This document shows, piece by piece, positions 30,701-38,182 of a DNA stretch of 64,000 nucleotides (positions are counted from its first letter, which is position 1; every line of letters begins with the position of its first letter). The notes under the pieces are model-generated. The model worked only from the letters and a program-made list of their open reading frames with translations. It was not told the DNA's origin and searched no databases. Made by a program: the position numbers and the translations under genes. This DNA comes from Persicimonas caeni (GTDB lineage: Bacteria > Myxococcota_A > Bradymonadia > Bradymonadales > Bradymonadaceae): NCBI RefSeq assembly GCF_006517175.1, contig NZ_CP041186.1, positions 5,483,074-5,547,073 of the forward strand. Reading direction: 5' to 3'.

Positions 30701-32287
30701 GACCAGCGCCGAGGCCGGCCCGAAGCGGTCGAGCAGGCGTTGTTGGAACACGCGGCCCAGCTCGTGTGGCGACAATTCGGCGCGCGCCTTGGCGTACGGC
30801 GAGTGGTGGCGTCGCTTGGCGAGTTGGTCGAAGACGGGAAACGAGGGGGGGATGTCTTTGGGCAACTCGCGGGCGCGAAAGATCTTGGAGGACGAGTCGA
30901 CCACGCGGAACAGGTTGTCGCGTCCTCGGATGCTCTCGGCCGGGCCCAAAAAGAGGTAGCCTCCCGGGCGCAGGGCGTAGTGAAACAGAGCGAGCAACTT
31001 TTGCTGTAACTCGGGCTCCATGTAGATGAGCACGTTGCGGCACGACAACAAGTCGAGGCGCGAGAAGGGCGGGTCGCTGACCAGATCGTGCGACGAGAAG
31101 ATGCACATGTCGCGCACCGTCTCCCGGACGCGATAGCGGTCACCGCGGCGAACGAAGAAGCGCTCGAGGCGGGCCCTCGAGACCTGCAGTTCGAGCTGGG
31201 CGGCGTCGTAATATCCCGCGCGTGCCTTCTGGAGCGCCTTCTCGTCGATGTCGGTGGCAAAGAGCTGCACCTCGACGCGCCGGCGCATCTGCTCGATGCG
31301 TTCGGCGGCCAGAATCGCAATGGAGTAAGCCTCCTCGCCCGTTGCGCATCCGGGCACCCAGATGCGCAGCGTGTCGTTGGTCGCGTCGTCGAGTAACTCG
31401 TCGAGTTTGTCCTGCAATTCGTCGAACGCGGCCGGATCGCGAAAGAACGCCGTGACCGAAATCAGCAGGTCCTTGAGGAGCGCCTGGCTCTCGGCGTCGC
31501 CGTCTTGCAACAACTCCAGGTACTGCGCCGGCGTCCGCGTGCCGGTGAGCATCATGCGTCGGCCAATGCGCCGCGAGAGCATCGGGCGCTTGTACTGGCT
31601 GAAGTCGTGGTTGACCCGCTTGCCGAGCACTTCACAGACGTGGCCGAGGTAATCGGGGGCGAACGTTTCATCCTCATCGGTATTCGGTCCGACGATGCGC
31701 TCGCCCAAGTAGTGGGCGAAGGTCTCGAGACGCGTGGCGATTTGTTCGACGGGAAGCGCCTCATCGACGACACCTGCGCGCATCGCACTGCGCGGCATGC
31801 TGTCGTATCCGGAGGTGTTCGGGGTCTGGACGAGCGTCAGTCCGCCGGCTTGTTGGATCGCCTGCAGCCCCAGCGTCCCGTCCGCGCCGGCGCCCGACAG
31901 CACCACTCCGGCTGCCCGCGGCGCCCACTGCTTGGCCAGCGAACGGAAAAAGATGTCGATGGCCTTGTTTGGGCCGCGTTGCCGAGGCCTCTGGAGCACC
32001 AGTTGGCCGTCGTCGACGCTCATCTGCGTGTCGGGCGCGATCACGTAGACATGGTCGGCCTCCACGGGCATGCCGGACTCGGCCTGCACCACCGGCATGT
32101 CGGTGTGGGCGTCGAGAAGCTCGTGAACGTGGGTTTCGAAGTCGGGGTTGAGATGCAGAATGACCACAAACGCCAAGCCGGTGTCCGGCGCCATGACGTC
32201 AAAAAAGTTGTTCAGCGCAGTGATTCCGCCGGACGAGGCCCCCAGACCCACGACGGCCAGGGGCTCATCGTTTGCATAATCGCTCAC
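27746..32287 (-). CDS. CheB-CheR-PAS-GAF-PAS hybrid histidine kinase with receiver
   Basis: About 1513 residues from GTG 32287 (AAGG upstream; a TTG at 32320 would add 11 residues but overlaps a terminator). Order: CheB methylesterase (about 5-190, GASSGG, HLNP, GAGADGTLG triad); CheR methyltransferase (about 210-480, WVPGCATGEEAYS and FCRN-like LLSCRN); a coiled coil of TANEELKSSNEEL type (about 640-740); PAS; GAF (about 870-1010); PAS; HisKA with H1157 in MLGHELRNPL; HATPase; REC with DIGLPG aspartate. No membrane helix. Single-chain CheB-CheR kinases are known from many bacteria, often orphan to chemotaxis. No receptor, CheA or CheW lies nearby. Confidence 0.92.
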   Translation of the reverse strand: MSDYANDEPLAVVGLGASSGGITALNNFFDVMAPDTGLAFVVILHLNPDFETHVHELLDAHTDMPVVQAESGMPVEADHVYVIAPDTQMSVDDGQLVLQRPRQRGPNKAIDIFFRSLAKQWAPRAAGVVLSGAGADGTLGLQAIQQAGGLTLVQTPNTSGYDSMPRSAMRAGVVDEALPVEQIATRLETFAHYLGERIVGPNTDEDETFAPDYLGHVCEVLGKRVNHDFSQYKRPMLSRRIGRRMMLTGTRTPAQYLELLQDGDAESQALLKDLLISVTAFFRDPAAFDELQDKLDELLDDATNDTLRIWVPGCATGEEAYSIAILAAERIEQMRRRVEVQLFATDIDEKALQKARAGYYDAAQLELQVSRARLERFFVRRGDRYRVRETVRDMCIFSSHDLVSDPPFSRLDLLSCRNVLIYMEPELQQKLLALFHYALRPGGYLFLGPAESIRGRDNLFRVVDSSSKIFRARELPKDIPPSFPVFDQLAKRRHHSPYAKARAELSPHELGRVFQQRLLDRFGPASALVDDNGRVLYFSGHLGRFLEHRSGPVEDHIVELARPELRLHLRTTLHKARSQREEVLTSNVRIAMGDQIEHYDLVVSPLQATPNSEHLWMVVFRPVSTDKPLIDQVHEGLANIDQNEVIDQLEAELEATRDHLESTIAQLETANEELKSSNEELLSMNEELQSSNEEMQTSKVELQSVNQELETVNDTLETKVAELDTANADLMNLFESTRVPTVFLDRELRIKQFTPAAKEIFRLIKADVGRPLADITLRVSGVDLLDEVQNVLETLTPTEVRVESNAEGPQRTYLLRIHPYRTLDDVIDGAVLTFVDVTELEETSRRLRIRETQQACVAKLGVEALSSPHFSQFIQEAVQAVCETLSSDAGGIFRLQDDTQLKLEAGCGWPQDDADAVSLPVEHNSLASYTLRMEGAVLCDDLHAENRFQPSKVVEARRMASSLSCVIHNTDGTYGVLAVYSKEAGAFRDDDANFLVSVANVITSALGRKERLEELHASEERLRAMADTVPVLMWLSEPERAYSWFNKRWLEFTGRDLSQEIDGGWTAGLHPDEREEVIGMHQQTFAERRPLKADFRLRRADGEYRWVSLRAQPWYSPDGSYMGSIGACIDVTDRREFEQALQRADELKDEFLAMLGHELRNPLAAITTAVDLLDMLAVDNDELGKIHDILDRQSEHMKRLLDGLLDVTRIERGKMRLQHEIFDLNDLITHVVDDWRSRIEHAQINLKLHIDEAPLWTSGDRTRLMQVVNNLLSNAVKFTEAPGRICVESRTERDMAVLQFRDTGAGIAPEAFEAIFEPFRQAEQTIDRSEGGLGMGLPLAKGLVEAHGGTITVESDGPGEGSTFTVRLPLSEPPVAASAHPRSASESQRIMVVEDNEDAGALIETVLEHRGHHVLLCRSGAEALDKAAEFQPQVVLCDIGLPGGIDGFEVARRLRSNPSFDNTMLVAMTGYGRHRTQDESLEAGFDAHLVKPVDLKTIEQVLSPGSAVPTDVT

Positions 32288-32303
32288 AGGTGCCTTGCCT
32301 CGG

Positions 32304-32341
32304 GCAAAAAAGGACAACAACGAAATGAGTCGTTGTTGCCC
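32304..32341 (-). terminator. Thioredoxin gene terminator, adjacent to kinase start
   Basis: Minus-strand CAACAACGA-CTCATT-TCGTTGTTG (perfect 9-bp stem with flanking GG/CC pairs) followed by TCC-TTTTTT. The T-run ends about 17 nt before the kinase GTG, so it may also act as an attenuator for that gene. Confidence 0.75.
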
Positions 32342-32383
32342 TTATAGAACAAATAGGACTTGTTGGCGAGGCAAGCGACCGCC

Positions 32384-32758
32384 TCATCCAAAGAGTCGGC
32401 TCAAGAAGCCTTCGCCACGTGCTTTGGACAAAAGCCACTTGGCTCGCTTGGCCAGCTTGTTGGCGTCTTGGGCGCCCACAATGACGTCGAGGACTTCGCC
32501 GTCATGGATCAGCATCAGCGTGGGAATGGAGCGCACGTTGAAACGCTGTGCGAGCTGCGGGTGGTCCTGAGTGTTGAGCTTGTAGAAGGTCACCGGCTCG
32601 TCGGCCATCTGTTCGGCAGCTGCATCGAAGTGCGGAGCCATGGCTTTGCACGGCCCGCACCAAGGGGCCCAGAAGTCGATGATGGCGCTGCCGCCACCTT
32701 CGCGCATCAGTCGTTCGAGTTGGCTCTTCGAGGTCAGGTCGATGGTGTGCTCGCTCAT
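32384..32758 (-). CDS. Thioredoxin
   Basis: 124 residues with a thioredoxin fold and the classic active site W-C34-G-P-C37, cis-Pro in RSIPTLMLI, and the FYKLN..DHPQLAQRF stretch. Length is about 15 residues above the typical 108 because of a basic C-terminal tail (LSKARGEGFLSRLFG). No signal peptide, so a cytoplasmic disulfide reductase. A strong intrinsic terminator follows, with the large CheB-CheR kinase beyond it. Which of several cellular thioredoxins it is cannot be told. Confidence 0.93.
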   Translation of the reverse strand: MSEHTIDLTSKSQLERLMREGGGSAIIDFWAPWCGPCKAMAPHFDAAAEQMADEPVTFYKLNTQDHPQLAQRFNVRSIPTLMLIHDGEVLDVIVGAQDANKLAKRAKWLLSKARGEGFLSRLFG

Positions 32759-32946
32759 GGTATCTAGCTCCGTTCCATGGTCTGTGGGGCTGCCGTTGGT
32801 TCAATTTGTCCAGCCCTGTTGAGCGTGACTGAATCACTTTGCAACACGCCGAGCCTCGAGTGTGCTTCGAGGCGTGGGCGACAGGGCCGCGGCAAGAACT
32901 GGAGCAAAGACGATGCCAACTGACGACACGGAGCCCAAAGATGCGT

Positions 32947-33945
32947 CTACTCGGAGCGCTTTCGTCCTCGGGCGACCTCCGGGGCGGTCACCGCGGAGGC
33001 GTCGTTGCCCCACGACGTGCGGATGTAGGAGAGAATGCCGGCGAGTTCCTCGTCGCTGAACCGCGCCCGAAAGCTGGGCATGAAGCTGTCGTATTTCTCG
33101 CCGCGCACCTCGATGGGGCCGCTCATGCCGTGTAGCGTCAGCTCGATGAGCCGGTCCTTCGGGCCGGTGACATACTCACTCTGGGCGAGCGGCGGGAACG
33201 CGCCGCTGACCCCTTGGCCTTGCTCTCCATGGCACATCGCGCAGGCGCTCATATACAGCGTCTCTCCCTCGGCTGCAGCCAACGCGGTGCCGCCATCCGG
33301 TTGTTCGGCGCCGGCGGTGCGCGGCGGTTGGGCCTCACCTTCAGCGCTCGCCTCGAGCTGGTTGGCGATTTGGGTATGACGCTCGGCGAGCTGCTCGTGG
33401 CGCTCGGCCAAGTCCTGCATCCCCGCTTCGGCGTGCGTGGCGGCCATCTGCCGGTGCATTTGGGCCATCTGAGTGTGCCACTCGTCGATGCCGCTGGCCC
33501 AGCACATCGTCTGCGGGCCACAATTACCGTGAGCTCCGGTCTGCGCGCGGTGATGTTGACGTCTGCGCATGCGGTGCTGCTTGCCGTGCTGGCCCTGCCG
33601 CGGGCCACGCTCGCGGGCACGCAACTGGTGCATGTAGCCCATCTGACCACGCATCTCGTGCATCCGAGGCCCCAACCCGCGCATCCCTTGGGGCAGCTGG
33701 GCTTCTCGCTGCTCGTACTGTTCGGCGAGTTGCTCGTACTGCTCGGCGAGCTCGTCGTAGGTCTCCTCGTCGCCAGCCTCGGCGTCGGTGGTCGCGTTTT
33801 GGTCGGCCTGCTCGGCCTCTGTCGACGCGGCCCCAGTCGACTCGGCGGGCGCGGCATCGGGCACCTCGCTCTTCTTCTCGCAGGCGCCCGCCGCAAAAAA
33901 CAGCCCCGTCGCCACAACGAACACGCACCAGTTGGTCGAATTCAC
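32947..33945 (-). CDS. Cytochrome c domain lipoprotein
   Basis: About 332 residues from GTG 33945, which has GGAGG seven nt upstream; ATG 33957 would add four residues. Lipobox AAGAC (Cys22) is followed by an Ala/Glu/Asp-rich linker and helical segments with repeated AEQYEQLAEQYEQ and later LAERHEQLAERHTQ, plus a His/Met/Gln/Arg-rich middle. The C-terminal domain (about 225-320) is a class I c-type cytochrome: heme motif CAMCH, GxFPPLA, and an axial Met in SFMPSF. Probably periplasmic, lipid-anchored electron carrier. The repetitive middle could bind metal (MHQLRARE, QHGKQHRMRRRQHH) and is unusual for the family. Confidence 0.85.
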   Translation of the reverse strand: MNSTNWCVFVVATGLFFAAGACEKKSEVPDAAPAESTGAASTEAEQADQNATTDAEAGDEETYDELAEQYEQLAEQYEQREAQLPQGMRGLGPRMHEMRGQMGYMHQLRARERGPRQGQHGKQHRMRRRQHHRAQTGAHGNCGPQTMCWASGIDEWHTQMAQMHRQMAATHAEAGMQDLAERHEQLAERHTQIANQLEASAEGEAQPPRTAGAEQPDGGTALAAAEGETLYMSACAMCHGEQGQGVSGAFPPLAQSEYVTGPKDRLIELTLHGMSGPIEVRGEKYDSFMPSFRARFSDEELAGILSYIRTSWGNDASAVTAPEVARGRKRSE

Positions 33946-34320
33946 ACCATCCTCCATGTCTGGTCAAACAGTCCCAATCACGTCGTGATGTATTAGTAAG
34001 CAGCCACAGCCTGTCGACCACCGCGCAATCTTTGCATCACTTCGGTGTGATTGGCGAAAAATGCACAAGCTGCTGAAAATGCTTGACTTTTGTTGGTTTG
34101 GTGTTGACGTTTTTTTAAGGCAAATCACCCGCATTTTAAGAAATGCAGCCCCATGAGCGTCCGTTTGGCACACCGTATGCAGCTTCGGATGGTGGTGCGC
34201 ACGAGCGCACTTCGAAGGGCACCGGTTCTCGACCGCAAGCGCTCTCGACAGCAAGCGTTCTCGATAGCAAGCAAGTGCTCGACCGTAGACCGGGGCTCGA
34301 AATAGAGGGAGGTATCCAAG
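33946..34320. other. Intergenic region with 16-bp tandem repeat
   Basis: Divergent gap of about 375 bp. It holds an AT-rich block (34080-34125, TTGACTTTTGTTGG region) without a convincing -10 box, and a 16-bp tandem repeat at 34226-34273 (units TTCTCGACCGCAAGCG, CTCTCGACAGCAAGCG, TTCTCGATAGCAAGCA). A GGGAGG ribosome site for the next gene is at its end. No gene seen. Confidence 0.6.
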
Positions 34321-35421
34321 ATGCGCGACAACATTCGATACATGATGGCAGCGGGAGTGCTCGCGATGGCTGTTGCGGCCTGTGGGGAGACCGACGAGCA
34401 AAGCGAGGATTTCGATTCGCCCACGCCGGTAGAGGAGGTTCAGACGGAGGTTCCCGACACGCCGTTGTCGGGTGGAGGCGACGAGCAAGTAGACGTTCCG
34501 GTGGATGAGCCCGAGGGGGGCGGTCCCGTCGATGAGATCCCGCCCGGTGACGTGGCGGATGAAGGTGACGTGGCGGATGGCGAGGAGGCCGAAGAAATCC
34601 AGGTCTCGCTTCTGGCCGGCAAACAATTGGCCTATCCGGAGGCCTGGATCGCCCACGCGGCCGCCAACGAGTCGGAGTGTAGCCACTCGAGGTGTCCCTA
34701 TCTCGTCTCGGAGACCGACTCCGAGCCGGCTGCGGTGCCGCCATTCGAGCGCGGCACCGAGTGCATGGTCGAGGGGGGCTTGGCTGTCGGCGGAGGCCCC
34801 GATGAAGAGGGGAGCACCACCTACAGCGCCAGCGCTCAGGCCGGCGCCGCCAGCGCCACATTCAGCACGGACGTGAGCAGCGGCGATGATTTCGTCGAGT
34901 TGGCAGTGCAGGGTGAGGCCGATGCCGAGGAGCCGACCGCCGGAGGCGTGCGCGCCGATGCCGGCGCGACACTCTTCGCCGACGAGTCGGCCCTGGTGCT
35001 CGATATCCAAAACCCCTCCGGTGAGCCGGTCGTGCTCGAGGTGAGCTGGAGCTTGAAAGGAGAGCCGGCCGCAGGAGAGGCGAGCTGGCAGGGCGCACTC
35101 TGGTACACCGATCGGGCCAGCCGGCTCGACGAGTGCTATGTCGCCCCCGACTACCAGTTCGACCGCGTCTTCGACGTCTTCCAGGACGTCGGCGGCACGG
35201 TGCGCGGCCAAGCCTCGGGCACCGCACGCTTGCCTGTCTCGGGGGTCGAAACCGCCGAAGGTGAGCACATCCAGGTGGGTCTGCGCCTCAACGTCGGCGC
35301 CCACGCCGTAGCTCGCGCCGGAAGCGTGCCCGAGCATGCCCAGAGCTCGTCGAGTCGGGTGGACGGCACCTTGCGCTTCCGCGTCGTCCCCGCCGAAGAG
35401 ACCTCGGCCGAGGCGCGCTGA
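34321..35421 (+). CDS. Acidic lipoprotein of unknown function
   Basis: 366 residues. Signal peptide ends in lipobox VAAC (Cys21), followed by a long Asp/Glu/Pro/Val-rich linker (about 22-95), typical of outer-membrane lipoproteins in this genome. The remaining 260 residues look beta-rich, with four cysteines (SECSHSRCPY, GTECMV, DECYVAP) that could form disulfides. No named family recognised. A strong terminator follows at 35451. Confidence 0.8.
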   Translation: MRDNIRYMMAAGVLAMAVAACGETDEQSEDFDSPTPVEEVQTEVPDTPLSGGGDEQVDVPVDEPEGGGPVDEIPPGDVADEGDVADGEEAEEIQVSLLAGKQLAYPEAWIAHAAANESECSHSRCPYLVSETDSEPAAVPPFERGTECMVEGGLAVGGGPDEEGSTTYSASAQAGAASATFSTDVSSGDDFVELAVQGEADAEEPTAGGVRADAGATLFADESALVLDIQNPSGEPVVLEVSWSLKGEPAAGEASWQGALWYTDRASRLDECYVAPDYQFDRVFDVFQDVGGTVRGQASGTARLPVSGVETAEGEHIQVGLRLNVGAHAVARAGSVPEHAQSSSSRVDGTLRFRVVPAEETSAEAR

Positions 35422-35450
35422 GCGCACCGTCGATCCAGTTGAAACCATTT

Positions 35451-35500
35451 CGGGGTTGCTCGATTCGGCTCAGGTCGATAAGAGCAACCCCGTATTATTT
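35451..35500 (+). terminator. Intrinsic terminator
   Basis: Perfect 11-bp stem CGGGGTTGCTC (35451-35461) with GAGCAACCCCG (35482-35492), then TATTATTTT. It ends the lipoprotein transcript. Confidence 0.85.
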
Positions 35501-35537
35501 TGCGCTGTTAGCCTCCCCTCGAAGTCGATCAGAGACC

Positions 35538-36224
35538 GTGGAAGAATTCGAAGAACTCAGCCCCACCGAACGCATCTCTCGCCTGCTCAAGACCGTGGAA
35601 GCCGGCTCCAAGCGCTACCACGCGCTCGACGCTGCCCTGAACTACAAGGGCAGCTGGATCGATCTGGCCGGTCATATCAAAGAGGTCGAGGAGCTCGAGT
35701 CCTGGAAAGACTGGGATTATTCGAGTCTGAACGCATATTGTAAAAAAGAGCTGCAACTTAGCCGCGGCGAGATTCGAAAAATGCGCGAAGGCTACGAGTG
35801 GCTCGAAAAAGAGGCGCCCGAGCTTTTGGCCGTCGACGAGTCTGCAGGTGACGACGCCGCCAAGTCCGCGCGGCCGGTGCCCGACATCGATACGATCGAT
35901 CAGTTGGCCAAGGGTTATCGCGAGACGCGGCGAGAGCGGATCCCGAACGACACTTATCAGGAACTCAAGCAAGCTGCGCTGCGCGGCGAGCGTTCCTCGT
36001 ACCAACTTCGACGCGAGTTCAAAGACGCGGTGCCCGAGCACAAGCGCGAGGTGAAGCCGGTCAATCCTCGAAAACACCTCAAGCGGGCGCTCAAAGCGCT
36101 CGAGAAGGCCCTTGCCGAGATCGAAAGTGACGAGCAGGCCGCCGACCCCGAACTCGCCGAGCGCGCCCGAAAATTGCGCGACGAGATGTTCCACTTGGTG
36201 GCCACCAAAGACGAGACCGAGTAG
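35538..36224 (+). CDS. Conserved helical protein of unknown function
   Basis: About 228 residues from GTG 35538 (VEEFEELSP); the frame is open upstream to 35439, but that part overlaps the terminator at 35451. No family recognised. It is highly charged and helical. A central motif W-I-D-L-A-G-H-I-K-E followed by DYSSLNAYCKKELQLSRGEIRKMREGY looks like a compact helical DNA- or protein-binding unit. The C-terminus (about 190-228) is a probable coiled coil (LKRALKALEKALAEIE). No signal peptide or membrane helix. Codon bias matches the neighbours. Confidence 0.7.
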   Translation: MEEFEELSPTERISRLLKTVEAGSKRYHALDAALNYKGSWIDLAGHIKEVEELESWKDWDYSSLNAYCKKELQLSRGEIRKMREGYEWLEKEAPELLAVDESAGDDAAKSARPVPDIDTIDQLAKGYRETRRERIPNDTYQELKQAALRGERSSYQLRREFKDAVPEHKREVKPVNPRKHLKRALKALEKALAEIESDEQAADPELAERARKLRDEMFHLVATKDETE

Positions 36225-36252
36225 CGCTGTCCGGTTTCGTTACGCCGTCTGT

Positions 36253-36258
36253 TATGAT
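36253..36258 (+). promoter_or_regulatory. Possible extended -10 promoter for desaturase
   Basis: TGT-TATGAT (36250-36258) resembles an extended -10 box. There is no matching -35. It would start transcription about 40 nt before the desaturase ATG. Confidence 0.35.
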
Positions 36259-36305
36259 AAGGGCCACTGACACCACACGAAGATAGCAACGGGAGTAAAA
36301 AGCAC

Positions 36306-37436
36306 ATGCACTACAGTGGTTCACCGGACGATAGTGAGAAGAAGCCCAGGGTTTTGTGGCTCAACGCCCTCTTCTTGGTCCTCACTCCGCTCGCGGCGTT
36401 GATCTTGACGCCGCTTTATATCCTCGAGCACGGCGTACACTGGGCCGAGCCCGTCGCGATGGTCGTATTGTGGTACCTGACCGGCATGGGCATCACCGCC
36501 GGTTACCACCGCATGTTCTCCCACCGCGCCTGGTGGGCTCCGGCGCCGATCCGCGCCATTTTGCTCGTCCTCGGCGCTGCCGCCTGGCAAAACAGCGCGA
36601 TTGCCTGGTCGGCCGCGCACCGCTACCACCACCGCCACGTCGACACCGAAGACGATCCCTACAGCATCCAAGAGGGCTTTTGGTGGGCGCACATGCTCTG
36701 GGTGATGGTCGAGGGCAAAAAGCACCAGGATTTCGAGAGCGCTCCCGATCTTCGCGACGACCCGCTGTGTCAGTGGCAGCACAACAACTACTTCTGGATC
36801 AGCACACTCTTCAACATCGGCGTGCCCCTTCTTCTGGGCCTGATGACCGGCCGCCTGTTCGGCATGCTGCTTTGGGCCGGACTCGTGCGCGTGGTCGTGG
36901 TGCACCACTTTACCTTTTTCATCAACTCGCTGGCCCACATGTGGGGAAGCCGCCCTTGGAGCAAGGAGCAGTCGGCGCGCGACAACGCCGTGCTCGCCTT
37001 CTTCACCTTCGGCGAGGGCTACCACAACTTCCACCACACCTTCCCCGGCGACTACCGCAACGGCTTTCGCTGGTACCAGTTCGACCCGACCAAGTGGACG
37101 ATCGCGCTGCTCAATAAAGTGGGGCTGGCCCAGGACCTGCGCCGCACGACCATGGACCGCCGCCTCAAGAAGCGCTGGCAGACCATGCGCGAGCGCTACG
37201 AGACGCAGATGGACGAGTGGAACGAGTCGATGCGCGAGCAGATTCAGGCCGCCGAGGCGAGCCTCGAAGAGGCGCTGACCGAAATGCGCAGCAAGCGCGC
37301 CGAGTGGGCTCGCAAGGCCGAAGAGCTGCAGGCTCAGGCCCGCGACGAGCTCGAACGCGCCCGCATCGAAGCCGAGCGCCGCGCGCTCGAGGCCTTCCGC
37401 AACTGGCAGAGCCTCGTGCCCGCCCAGGCGCGCTAG
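36306..37436 (+). CDS. Acyl-CoA/acyl-lipid desaturase with coiled-coil tail
   Basis: 376 residues. A membrane di-iron desaturase with four hydrophobic helices and the three histidine boxes: H68-xxxx-H73 (HRMFSH), H105-xx-HH (HRYHH) and H240-xx-HH (HNFHH), plus WGSRPW. It introduces a double bond into fatty acyl chains (delta-9 type by similarity), tuning membrane fluidity. Standard bacterial members end near residue 290; here a further 80 residues form an uninterrupted charged coiled coil (MREQIQAAEASLEEALTEM to the end), an unusual extension. A 25-bp bidirectional terminator follows. Confidence 0.92.
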   Translation: MHYSGSPDDSEKKPRVLWLNALFLVLTPLAALILTPLYILEHGVHWAEPVAMVVLWYLTGMGITAGYHRMFSHRAWWAPAPIRAILLVLGAAAWQNSAIAWSAAHRYHHRHVDTEDDPYSIQEGFWWAHMLWVMVEGKKHQDFESAPDLRDDPLCQWQHNNYFWISTLFNIGVPLLLGLMTGRLFGMLLWAGLVRVVVVHHFTFFINSLAHMWGSRPWSKEQSARDNAVLAFFTFGEGYHNFHHTFPGDYRNGFRWYQFDPTKWTIALLNKVGLAQDLRRTTMDRRLKKRWQTMRERYETQMDEWNESMREQIQAAEASLEEALTEMRSKRAEWARKAEELQAQARDELERARIEAERRALEAFRNWQSLVPAQAR

Positions 37437-37450
37437 TGGCGCTCAGCCGA

Positions 37451-37510
37451 GCAAGAAACGAAGCAGGCCCGCACGACAACGTGCGGGCCTGCTTCGTTTC
37501 TTGCTTCTCT
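37451..37510. terminator. Bidirectional terminator with perfect 25-bp stem
   Basis: 37451-37475 and 37480-37504 are perfect inverted repeats separated by 4 nt (ACAA). The outer part is GCAAGAAACGAAGC/GCTTCGTTTCTTGC, providing T-rich tails on both strands. It separates the convergent desaturase and chalcone-isomerase-like genes. Confidence 0.9.
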
Positions 37511-37521
37511 TAGGGGCCGAC

Positions 37522-38097
37522 TCAGTCGCACTCACCGCCCAGAAGGCCGGTCTTCAGGCCCTTGTTGGGCGGGTTGGCGCCCAACCAGATGTCGAAGAGC
37601 GCTTTGGCGAACTTCTCACCTTCGATGGTGCCCTTGGTCGAGCCGTTGTGCGCAAAGGTCACGCCTTTGCCGGGGATGTAGGTGTAGATGAACTTGTCGC
37701 CCTCTTCGACGGCGCCCATCCAGCTGCTCAGCTTTTTGGCCTTCGCGCCGAGCGTCTTGCCGCCGTACTTGCTCTTGCTGATGCCTTCTTTGATGGCGTC
37801 ACGCACGTCGCCCTTGTCGACGTCGCGCACGAAGCGCAAGATGAGCCGCTTTTTGCCCTTCGCGTTGACGAGCTTCGAGCCACTCTTCGATTTCTTCTCG
37901 ACGTAGAGCGCGGCGACGTAGACGTCGACGTTGAACGCGGTCGCCTCGCGCAGGCCCAGTCCGTTGAGCTGGAGCTTGTCGCCGTCGAGGGTGATCGAGT
38001 TGGGGAACTTGACGTCGGCGCACTCGGCCGCGGTGGCCGTCGAGCTCAGGCCGAAGGTCAGGATGGCTAGCAGTACAAATGGGAGCAGTCGTTTCAT
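37522..38097 (-). CDS. Chalcone isomerase-like periplasmic protein
   Basis: 191 residues with a clear Sec signal (cleavage after ATA-A, about residue 24). The mature part matches the bacterial chalcone-isomerase-like fold (Chalcone_3 type): LNGLGLREATAFNVDVYVAALYVE, then a middle with RFVRDVDKGD, and FIYTYIPGKGVTF near the end. These bacterial proteins lack known flavonoid chemistry and are thought to bind fatty acids or other hydrophobic ligands. Adjacent genes for a desaturase and a lysophospholipid acyltransferase suit a lipid-related role. Catalysis not shown. Confidence 0.85.
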   Translation of the reverse strand: MKRLLPFVLLAILTFGLSSTATAAECADVKFPNSITLDGDKLQLNGLGLREATAFNVDVYVAALYVEKKSKSGSKLVNAKGKKRLILRFVRDVDKGDVRDAIKEGISKSKYGGKTLGAKAKKLSSWMGAVEEGDKFIYTYIPGKGVTFAHNGSTKGTIEGEKFAKALFDIWLGANPPNKGLKTGLLGGECD

Positions 38098-38182
38098 GGT
38101 GCTAATCTGCGCTTGTGGGGTGATTCGAAAACTGACCTCGCAGGGTAGTGGGGCGCGCAGTGCTGTGCAAGCTGGAAGGTCG

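Noticed and set aside
34083-34125. TTGACT/TTGACG promoter in the 33946-34320 gap
   Set aside because: No -10 box at acceptable spacing for either hexamer.
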